NCBI GenBank assembly: GCA_032690845.1
Contig: CM064426.1
Location: 66,328,403-66,392,402 of the forward strand
Direction of reading: 5' to 3'
DNA length: 64,000 nt
Origin: Eleusine coracana subsp. coracana
Lineage: Eukaryota > Streptophyta > Magnoliopsida > Poales > Poaceae
The notes below the pieces were generated by a model. It was not told where the DNA came from. It worked only from the letters and a program-made list of their open reading frames with translations, and ran no database searches. Both the position numbers and the translations under genes were made by a program. Below, one piece after another: positions 56,017-64,000 of this stretch (position 1 is its first letter; the number at the start of each line of letters is the position of its first letter).

Positions 56017-58236
56017 TCACAAGTACTTTGGGAACCCACACATAAGCCTTTGGCCTCTTGTTGCATGGTCCAACATATTTGGCATACACACGACCATGCC
56101 CAACATAAGCACATATGAAGCATCAAAGTCATGAAAGAGTGCACATGTAGGATTAGGCACATTAACATGAGAATCATTAGCAAAAGAAGAATGGTTAGTA
56201 TTTATGTTCTTGGCTTGCTTCTTTTGATAAGATCTTTCCTTGGTGAACTTAAGGAATTCATTCCCATTCTTGTTCTCCCATGCATTGTGCTTGGCACCCT
56301 CAACATAGCCAATGCCATCCATGATATGGGGCATTCTAGTATATGCGTATGCACCTCTTGCATACTTTGCCTTTTCATTGTCAACAACATTCTTTCCTTG
56401 TTGTATATTGCTTTCAAGAGCCCTCACTTGCTTGTTCAAATCATCAATCAATTTCACATTAGTAGCACAAGCATCAACATCAATGTTATAGCACCTATCA
56501 CATCCTTTGCTAGTGGAAGCATGAGAGTTGTTGGTGGAAGTGGATGTGAAGGTTGAAAGAATTTTGTATTGTTCTTCAAGGGACTTATGAGTCTTTTCCA
56601 AATCCTCATATTTCTCTTGAAGTTTATCTTTAGTACTTTTAATATTTTCACAAGTGTTCTCAATTTTAGTTAAAGACAAGGTTAATTCTTCATTTTTATT
56701 TCTTTCAACTTCTAGAAGCTTCTCTAGTTCAAGGTTTCTTTTCTTTTCAAGAATAAGCAAGTCTTCTTGTTTTTCAAGAAGCTCCTCTTGTCTATCATTT
56801 TCTTCCTTTTGTTTCTCAAGCAATTGTATGAATTCAAGCATTTTAGGAAGTGAAGCACTTGCAATATCATCATCATCACTACTACTAGCATAAGAGGAAC
56901 ATTTGTGTTTAGATTTTGTTACCTTCGATCCTCTTGCCATTAAACACGTGTGAGTGTTGTCATCATCATCACTCAAGCTCCCAAATAGTGAGGTGTTGGT
57001 GGGGGTAATGCCGATGGCAAGTGAAGCAATGCCTCCCTCATCCGAGTCGGATTCGGAGGAGGAAGATGATGAGGAGGATGAATCATCGGAGTTCCATTCT
57101 TGACCAATATGAGCTTCACCTCTTCTATGCTTCTTGTATGTCTTGTCTTTCTTGTGATGCTTGTCTTTTCTTCTTTCATCCTTGTTCTTCTTCTTTGGAC
57201 ATTCCGCAATAAAATGTCCTTCATCACCACATTCATAGCAAGTTCTTTTTGACCTTCTTACTTTGCCCTTGTCGAAACTTTTCTTCTTGTAACTATCCTT
57301 CTTGAGAAATGACTTGAATCTCCTTACAAGCAAGGCCATCTCATTATCACTATCTTCACTACTAGAATCAACTACTTTGTTCTTCTTCTTCTCTTGCTTC
57401 TTTTCACTTGTGGCATTGAGTGCCACATCACTCTTGTCACCATTGGCTTCCGTAATTTGCTTGATCAACGCATTTATCTTGTTGGCTTGATTGTTTTGTT
57501 ATTTTTGGGATAGAAGCTTCCCAAGTACCTCATCGGTGGAGAAGGTTTTGAAATTATCCTTCTCTCTAATGTTTGAGCAAATGTTACAATCCCATGGTCT
57601 CAATGCTTGTAATAGTCTCTTGTTGATATCCAAGTTGGACATTCTAGCTCCAAGTGCTCTTCTTTGATTCACAATTCTCATGAGTGTATCATGAACTTCT
57701 TTTGGGCCTTCTCCCGAACCCATGATGAACAAGTTGAACTCATTTTGTAATTCTTCAAGCCTTGCATCTTTCACGGAATCAATACCCTCATAGATAACAT
57801 CAAGCTTTCTCCACAATTGGTTGGCATTCTTGATTCCGGCTACTTTGTCATATTCGGTGGCACTAAATGCGGAAACTATTGCACTAGCCGCCACGGTATT
57901 GTGATGGATGTTGAGTTGATCCTTTTGAGTTGGATTATCTCTATTTTCCCATAAGAAACCATTCTCGATTATGCTTGTAACATGCTGACTCATAGATTCC
58001 AAGTACATCATCATCTTGCATTTCCAATGGTCATCAAATTGTCCATCAAAGTACGGAAGCCTACCGGACCATTGCCCAATGTGATCCTCTTTGAGATCTT
58101 AATAATCAAACATGACATTGTTGTAGGTTCTTGGTTGAGCATCATGTCTTCCAACTACATCATCTCCATCATGAGTACCACTAGCACCATCTTTGATTGG
58201 GAGAGCGATAGTTGGTTCTTCTCCCAGATTTGACAT
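56017..58236 (-). pseudogene. Sirevirus gag with zinc knuckle and long coiled coil
   Basis: ATG at 58236 opens a frame (MSNLGEEPTIALPIKDG) that stays the same down to 56017. It is interrupted by TAA near 58100 and TAA at 57499. The gag domain (QLWRKLDVIYEGIDSVKDAR, NLDINKRLLQALRPWD) is followed by the CCHC knuckle CYECGDEGHFIAEC near 57235. A Ser/Asp-rich region and a long heptad-rich coiled coil follow (about 56840-56560, with EKQKEENDRQEELLEKQEDL). A long coiled-coil gag is a Sirevirus hallmark; in other Sireviruses it binds host light-chain proteins. Confidence 0.92.
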
Positions 58237-58275
58237 CTTTAATCTTCAAGCGGTTAAGCTTTTTAGAAGATCCTT

Positions 58276-58289
58276 GCTCTGATACCAAT
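58276..58289 (-). other. Sirevirus primer-binding site
   Basis: On the minus strand ATTGGTATCAGAGC follows the 5' LTR directly and is complementary to initiator-Met tRNA. Confidence 0.92.
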
Positions 58290-59352
58290 TGAAAGTGCCT
58301 AGAGAGGGGGGGGGGTGAATAGGCAATTATCCCTGAAAACCACTTAATAATAAAACTTGGGTTTCCACTAGCAATCTCCACGAAGGAGGGGTCAATACAA
58401 ACTTCCCGAGGCATCACCACATAAGTTGGGAGCTCTACGGGCACCTTTAACCGTCTAGGGGATGAATCCCCAAGAGTAACAAACACAAGAGTGGTCGGTG
58501 GTGAGGATGAACCAAGAGCTCAAAAGAGTGGAAGCTTGGAGTCGATGGAGCTCTTCAATCTTCTCTCAATCCCTTCACAAATCAAGATTGGAAGCAAGGG
58601 AGGAGAGTTGGGGAGAGCAAAGTGAGCTTGAGAGTGTTTTTGAGTGGAATGAGTGACTCTCCTGCCAAGAGACGAAGTGGAGGTCTATTTATAGCCCAAG
58701 GAAAAAAAGAGCTGTTTGGATGGGCATTTCTCAGATCTCCATCGAACTTGTCCGATGGTCATCGGACATGTCCAATGAAACAAGGTGACAAAGCTACTGG
58801 AGTCCGATGGACTTGCCCGATGCCTCGGACAAGTCGACCATCGGACAAGTCCGATGACTAGGGTTTGGCACAGCTTCTGTACTCCGACAAGGATGCTCGA
58901 TGGGTCGGACTCGCTGGTCATCGGACAAGTCCGATGGCCGTCGGACAAGTCTGACGACACAGGTTGCCACAGGTACTGGAGTCCGATGGACTTGTCCGAT
59001 GGATCGGACAAGTCCGATGATTTTTCACTGGAAAACTGTTTTGGCTGTGAAAAAAATGGATTTTGCTCTTAGTTCATCATTGCTTTACACATTTGTGTCC
59101 CTCTTAATAGTACAACATTTCCTATACTCAAGATAAAAAATAAAAACTCCATGAGCTTCATTCTTGAGCATATTTTTGAATTTCATCTTTGAAACACTTT
59201 TTCAATCTTCTTTTCTCCCCTTTTTGTTTCAACGCATATTATCACCAATATTTGGAACATTTCTACACACATGCTCATTAAAAGATTAGTCCATTCTTAA
59301 TTGTATTGGCGCCAATCACCAAAATAAAATTAGGGGCCTAGATGCACCATCA
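58290..59352 (-). repeat. Sirevirus 5' LTR (1063 bp)
   Basis: This is the partner of 48377-49793, with the 400-bp internal deletion relative to it and a few extra bases in the palindrome array (58740-59020). Confidence 0.95.
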
Positions 59353-60391
59353 AGATCTCAGGCCTAGTAGCACTAGCTAAATATATAAGTGATCCAATAA
59401 ACTGAGAATATCTTAATTATTCTCTGCCAATTCTCTTATACTTTCTAAGGATCAAGCTGGGATCACAAGGTGTTGGAGAAGGCTTGCTTTCCTTGTAACC
59501 AAAATGGCTCAAGAGCTTCTCAACATAATAAGATTCAGTAACAGTAATCCCATTCTCTCCTTATATTAGCTTGTTGTTCAAGATAACATCAGCCTCACCC
59601 AGATCCTTCATATCAAAGCTTTGGCACAGAAAAGTCTTGACCTCATTGATCACATTAAGATTTGTTCCAAAGATGAGTATGTCATCAACATACAAGCACA
59701 ATATAACTCCCTAATCCCCACCATGGTGGTAGTACACATATTTATTAGCGTCATTGACTGAAAAGCCTGCTGCTAGAAGTGTTGAATCAAATTTCTCATG
59801 CCATTGCTTAGGAGCTTGTTTCAGACCATACAAAGACTTCAACAACCTACACACCTTGTCTTCTTGACCCTTTATTATAAATCCATCTATCTGATCCATA
59901 TAGATTTTCTCATCCAACTCTCCATTAAGGAAAGTTGTCTTAACATCCATCTGATGAACGATGAGACCATGTGAGTCAGCCAGAGCAAGTAATACATGAA
60001 TAGTGGTCAATCTAGAAACAGGTGAATAAGTGTCAAAGAAGTCTTCGCCTTCTTTCTGAGTATAACCCTTAGCCACAAGCGGAGCCCTATACTTGTCGAT
60101 AGTACCATCAGGCTTAAACTTCTTCTTGGACACCCATTTAAAACCCACAAGTTTGCAACCATATAGTCTGTCGACAACTTCCCAAGTTGCATTAGAAAGA
60201 ATAGAGTCCATCTCACTATGGACAACTTCTTTCTAGTCATCTGCATTAGGAAATGCATATGCCTCTGAAATGGTTCTAAGAGTGTCATGCACAAAATAAA
60301 TAGCGAAATCATCACCAAAAGACTTTGTAGTACTTTGTCTCTTGCTCCTCCTAGGAGCTTCACTATCAATCTCCTCATGGATTGGTTCAAG
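59353..60391 (-). pseudogene. outer copia reverse transcriptase
   Basis: The minus strand reads SEMDSILSNATWEVVDRLYG, YRAPLVAKGYTQKEGEDFFD, MDVKTTFLNGELDEKIYMD, LLKSLYGLKQAPKQWHEKF, then after a stop LYVDDILIFGT with intact catalytic Asp. It continues to SQFIGSLIYLASATRPE at the Sirevirus junction. Upstream it begins in EPIHEEIDSEAPRRSKRQST. Several stops are present. Confidence 0.88.
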
Positions 60392-61678
60392 TGTTAAGAT
60401 GCATCTAGGATTCCCTAGTGGGTTTTGGTGTACGATGACGAAAGATTAAAAGTGTGCTAACTTGTCTATAAAGTATATGTGCAGATAATCAAAATTAATC
60501 ATTTGCAAGTTGTTGTTTACTCCCAAAAAGAAAGGAAAGGATATGGACTCAAAAGCACTTCAGTGATTAGTTCTTTTATTTATTTTGAGTCATAGGTATG
60601 CCAAACTATAAAGGGGGGTAAAACAATCTTGTTAAGAAGGGAAATATGTCTGCTCAAGCCTCCAAATAGTTTTTGTGAGAAGTAAGCCAACAAGCCTTAG
60701 AACCAATCCTTTTTGAGCTAAACAGAGACTCATGGAAGTTCCGTGGTGCAAACCACGGAAGTTCCATCTTTGCCCTGCTTCACCTTTCAGCCAACCTGAG
60801 GGATACGGAAGTTCCGTGGGTGCCTTCACAGAAGTTCCGTCATCCTCGGGTTCTCCTTTTCCAGCCTCCCGAGACTCACAGAAGTTCCGTGGACTCATCC
60901 ACGGAAGTTCCATCATCCTCGGGTTGCTCTTTGTAGCTGACCTGAGAGCGACGGAAGTTCCGTGATAACCATCATGGAAGTTCTGTCGTCTCTGACCTAG
61001 TTGGAAACTGGCTCTAACAACGGCTAAATTTGAAATGACGGAAGTTCTATGGGTAACCACGGAAGTTCTGTCAGAATTAGAGAAACCCTGTAACAGCTAG
61101 TTTTTGAGCTCTCTCTATAAATAGAGTGCCTCTTCCCCCATGAGAAGGGTTGGCTTCCTTGCCATTTCACTCACTCTTCAGCTAGAGCTTTCCCCTCTCA
61201 CCCCTAGGCTTGTTCTTGAGATTCAAATCCAAGGGAGAGAGATCCAACGACAAAAACATTGAAACCATCCACTCAAAAGCTTGAGCACATCTTTCCCTCC
61301 CCATCAAGATTTGATTTGCTTATTACTCTTGGAGACTTGGTCTCCTAGACGGCTAGGCGTCGCCCTTGAGCTCCCAACTTTGTGTGGTGTGTCGGGGACG
61401 TTTTTGAAGGTGTGATCGCCTCCGGAGGAAAAGAATCAAGTGGAGAAAGAAATCCAAGCACGATCTTTGTGATTGCTTGGTGGGGGAAAAGGGTTGAGAG
61501 AGACCCGACCACTTTGTGTGGCTCCTCAACGAGGATGTAGGAACTACTTAGTGTGGTTGCCAAACCTCGGGTTAATTCTTGTGTCTCTCTTTACTTTCCC
61601 GCTCTTATATTTGTGCTTGCTCATTTCTTTCATATTGTTATGCTTGTATTACTTGTTAATTGTGTGGCTAGTCTTTCA
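60392..61678 (+). mobile_element. probable solo LTR of a second Sirevirus-like family
   Basis: 1287 bp running TGTTAAGATGCATCTAGGAT to GCTAGTCTTTCA, flanked by TTCAAG on both sides (60386-60391 and 61679-61684). The start resembles the minus-strand start of the neighbouring Sirevirus LTR (GATGCATCTAGG versus GTGCATCTAGGC). The strand is taken from that similarity. It carries ten copies of a GAAGTTC palindrome core. No internal domains are present, as expected after LTR-LTR recombination. A TATA-like CTATAAATAGAG lies near 61115. Confidence 0.7.
60731..61073. promoter_or_regulatory. palindrome array in the solo LTR
   Basis: Ten GAAGTTC cores, mostly ACGGAAGTTCCGT-like, are arranged as five pairs with about 22-24 bp between partners. 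For example GGAAGTTCCGTGG is followed by CCACGGAAGTTCC, so each pair is itself an inverted repeat. This parallels the CGGAC-GTCCG array of the nearby Sirevirus but with a different core. Confidence 0.8.
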
Positions 61679-61684
61679 TTCAAG

Positions 61685-61814
61685 AATAATAGGTTTACAT
61701 TGTATTAGCTTCACTTCTACCAAGTTAGTACTTCCTTTCCTTTGTTATCCGAGTTGTCCATTGTTTAGAGGAAGGATAGTGATAAGTTCTGTCCCTTGAC
61801 AAAACTTCCGAGTT
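61685..61814. other. short unassigned sequence between solo LTR and inverted LTR fragment
   Basis: After removal of the solo LTR this should continue the outer copia sequence leftwards, but no copia motif is recognisable beyond about 60 bases. I see nothing else in it. Confidence 0.35.
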
Positions 61815-62655
61815 CTTTTGCACTGGCCTCGCGCGCGCTCGCTCGCGTCGCCTCGCCTCGACGGGCGGGGCCGGGCTGGGTGCGGCGGGGCGTGGGCGAT
61901 GGGCACGGCCGCGCATCACCTACGTGAATGGTCCGCCGAAATTCGGTCCCTTACCTTACAGGGACGCGACTTCCTTTTGCACTTTCTTTTTGTTACGCGT
62001 TCCATATATTCCCATATATTTGATATGGAAACCGACGTATTAATATGGTAACCGACTCGATTGCGGGATGCCAAACCCTAGCAGTTCCTCCCTATAAATA
62101 TGTACGGGTATCACCGCAAATCATATCACGCAATTGCCTAGTATTTTGCCTCTCGCTACTGTTGCGCCACCAAGATTTCTCCATCCTGATTGTCGGCGTG
62201 CACCGACGAACGGGGGAGCAGGTCTCCGAAATCGTCGTTCTCTACGATCCTGCACCGGGAGAGGGCGAATAAGGTTTTTGGGAAGCGCTCTGCGTGACTG
62301 CTCGGTCGCTTTCTCGTTTTCGTCAAGCTCGTCGCCATGGCTCATCTTCCTCGTCGTCGAGTCGGTCTCACCCATCGTCGGCAACAACATGACGGTGTTG
62401 CACGTCGTCGCCGCCTCCTCTACCCAGTCCAGAAGGAAACATACGTACTCTCATCTCAAACCATGTCTTCCATACTAGCTTTTGTGGTCTATTTATCTAT
62501 GATGGATATTGCTAGTATGGTAGATGTTATACTTTTGTCTGGCCTTAAAGACCTGTCTAGATCTTGCGTAGACTTATCTAGTTCTTTATGTAATCTGTTA
62601 ATCATGCTCGTGATTTATTTCTGGATTAAGATAAAACTAAAAGTGCTAATTTATC
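61815..62655 (+). mobile_element. inverted LTR fragment of the outer copia family
   Basis: In plus orientation this matches the minus strand of 46240-47010. Shared blocks are the CTCGCTCG region, the GGCCGCGCATCACCTA block, GTGAATGGTCCGCCGAAATT, the TATA box CCCTATAAATATGTA, a TTGCCTCTCGCTACTGTTGC block, and CCATACTAGTTTTTGTGG-like sequence. It lacks the first about 200 bases of the LTR and is cut at 62655 by the next element. Its orientation is opposite to the 46-kb LTR, so the two are not a simple pair. Confidence 0.85.
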
Positions 62656-63071
62656 TGTCGAGAGATATTCTCGATAGTAGATTCAGGTATGCGTATGAGT
62701 AAGTAAGATCGATGGACACAGGACACAGAGTTTATATAGGATCGGGCCTCCCGAGGGATAACAACCCTACGTCCTGTTTGGTGTTATTGTATTGCTAAGG
62801 TTCACACTGGAATTAAGGTTCCAATATGAGTCTGCCTCCCAACGAAGGCCCCCTGCCCTCCTTATATATCCAAAGGGCAGGGGTTTACAAGGTAACATCC
62901 GAGTCGGTTACAATAGATTCTATCTAACTAACATATCTGTAAACCTAACTTGCGACATACTCAAACAAATATCTACATAAATATCTCTAAGCCGAATATA
63001 TCTAAAACTAAACCCCTAGTCCACTCGGCCATATGGCTGAGTGGTTAGGTATCTCGGGTACATATATCCCA
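62656..63071 (-). repeat. gypsy LTR, probably Tat lineage
   Basis: On the minus strand it runs TGGGATATATGTACCCGAGA to ATATCTCTCGACA (416 bp), with TATATAAA near 62735. GCTTGGGGGCTACTA directly precedes it, like the polypurine tracts of grass Tat-type elements. It interrupts the copia LTR fragment at TTATC (62651-62655). Lineage is inferred from these motifs, not from coding domains. Confidence 0.6.
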
Positions 63072-63949
63072 TAGTAGCCCCCAAGCACTTTCCATATTGA
63101 ATCGTCACCTTGAATTTCCTCGACATCTTGTGAAATTTGGGAAGTGCTTTACACATTGGCCCTGATAAATCTTCTATTTAAACTCACATGATCCTTAAAA
63201 ATGATATCCAAGGCCTTCGCTTTATCCAATTGAACCAAAATCATTAATAATTGAATTTCCCTGATCGCCGAGTGATGCATCACCAAATTAATATTTATAT
63301 CCATAAAAATGCATATAACCCAATTGATATGCTACAAACGTCAACTGCCGTAGCCCCCAAGATTGGTGATGTATCACTAGTATTCATACAAAAGACAACC
63401 CCCAAGATTGGTGCTGAAAAAATTACTATATTACAAATAATCAAAAGATACAATCTCCCAAGACTAAACTGCATTAGTCCGAGTGATTTATCAATCATTT
63501 TTCAATCCACAGCACTCAATGTTAGCACTTGAAAAGAATATCTTAGACATAATAAATCCGCGTACCGGCGTAATGTAACTATGCTAATCCAAGTAGCGGC
63601 CCAACAGGTCATCAGACGCGTATAAAAGGTGCCCACAAACAGTCGCAACCCTTCACCTTCGTATCGCCGCCTGAGTCTGCCCTTCTCAAAACCTAGATCC
63701 AAAGCTTCCACTTCACCGCCGCCACCATTCCGAACACGTAAACCCTAGGTTTGGAACTTCCATTTGTCCGCCACCACCATTCCGCGCCCCTACTCCTGAG
63801 ATCACAGGCCTCCATTTCGTCGTCACCACCGTTCCACTGTTCCGCTTGCCGCCCTTTCACTGTTCCGCCGCCATTTCGCATGCTCAAGCTCAAAGATAGG
63901 GTTCCAAACCCTGATCTCCATCCCCCAAAAGCTTCCCACATCGGTTTCG
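63072..63949 (-). other. internal non-coding region of the Tat-like element
   Basis: Further CTTGGGGGCTAC-like purine tracts on the minus strand occur near 63350 and 63395. From about 63640 the composition changes to CT-rich, leader-like plus-strand DNA with repeated CACCACCATTCCG motifs. Confidence 0.45.
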
Positions 63950-64000
63950 ATGGCCCCAAAGCGCACCCGCCAAAGCACGAGGGCTCAATCTGAAAAAGGG
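63950..64000 (+). CDS. start of an ORF antisense to the Tat-like element (partial)
   Basis: ATG at 63950 opens MAPKRTRQSTRAQSEKG, still open at the window edge. It is basic and Ser/Thr/Gln-rich. It is preceded by pyrimidine-rich leader-like DNA and lies next to the 3' LTR of a minus-strand element, where some grass Tat-lineage elements carry an antisense ORF. Only 17 codons are visible, so the product cannot be named. Confidence 0.4.
   Translation, partial: MAPKRTRQSTRAQSEKG

Larger units (their letters stand above)
48377..59352 (-). mobile_element. Sirevirus (Ty1/copia) retrotransposon, near complete
   Basis: An 11-kb element on the minus strand. LTRs lie at 48377-49793 and 59352-58290. 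It has an initiator-Met primer site, a long coiled-coil gag, pol in copia order and an extra ORF between pol and the 3' LTR. Its polypurine tract AAAAAGGGGGAGAT is classic for Sireviruses. The target duplication is AGATG / AGATC (one mismatch). Several CAA/CAG to stop changes interrupt gag and pol, but the RT-RNase H frame (512 codons) is intact, so the insertion is fairly young. Confidence 0.95.
46227..60391 (-). mobile_element. copia element (outer), split by a Sirevirus
   Basis: On the minus strand this element has an LTR at 46227-47227 and pol pieces at 47228-48376 and 59353-60391. Removing the Sirevirus 48377-59352 rejoins SATRPEI with SFVMNKLSRF, a continuous copia motif. It inserted into an UNC93-like last exon. 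Its 5' half (integrase, gag, 5' LTR) is not found in order. A solo LTR interrupts it at 60392, and an inverted LTR fragment lies further right. Confidence 0.8.

Noticed and set aside
63020..63060. tRNA-like stretch GGCTGAGTGGTTAGG
   Set aside because: It resembles a tRNA D-arm, but no acceptor stem, anticodon arm or T-arm follows. It lies inside a gypsy LTR.
1..64000. CRISPR arrays, bacterial promoters or operons
   Set aside because: No regularly spaced repeats with unique spacers occur. Gene structure and transposons are those of a plant nuclear genome.

Overview
This is nuclear DNA of a grass (Poaceae), probably rice-like. The evidence is multi-exon genes with GT-AG introns, GC-rich first exons beside AT-rich introns, many MITEs, and LTR retrotransposons of the Ty3/gypsy chromovirus, Ty1/copia, Sirevirus and (probably) Tat types. 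I see no bacterial-style operons, CRISPR arrays or convincing RNA genes. Exon models rest on splice consensus, phase and paralogue comparison by eye; no search could be run.

Region 1 (1-19 kb) holds two small nuclear genes whose N-termini look organellar. The first (+, 6.0-8.3 kb) encodes about 109 aa with one membrane span. Its first intron carries an antisense LINE fragment, and a decayed gypsy element (8400-13569) sits 97 bp past its stop. The second (-, 15.1-17.9 kb) encodes about 207 aa with a membrane span and a charged helical tail. A nested pair of MITEs lies between them. A copia element (-, 19082-24286) with its own MITE insertion follows.

Region 2 (24.3-46.2 kb) is a gene region shaped by local duplication and decay. 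It contains a wall-associated-kinase pseudogene, a small membrane-protein gene with a decayed duplicate, a tandem pair of GDSL esterase/lipase genes (one intact, one with a 92-nt frameshifting deletion), and a complete 10-exon UNC93-like gene. Two UNC93 paralogue remnants lie upstream: one keeps only exons 1-2, the other only part of the last exon.

Region 3 (46.2-64 kb) is a nested retrotransposon block. A copia element landed in the UNC93 last-exon remnant. Its polymerase region was split by an 11-kb Sirevirus (48377-59352) and by a solo LTR of a second Sirevirus-like family (60392-61678). An inverted LTR fragment of the first copia family follows. That fragment is broken at 62656 by a probable Tat-lineage gypsy LTR, whose internal region carries an antisense reading frame running off the window.

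The most notable signals are the family-specific palindrome arrays in the two Sirevirus-type LTRs, with the same palindrome repeated inside the element before a third ORF; that third ORF with its acidic tail; the antisense ORF at the right edge; and the unusual start-codon situations of the two organelle-like genes.
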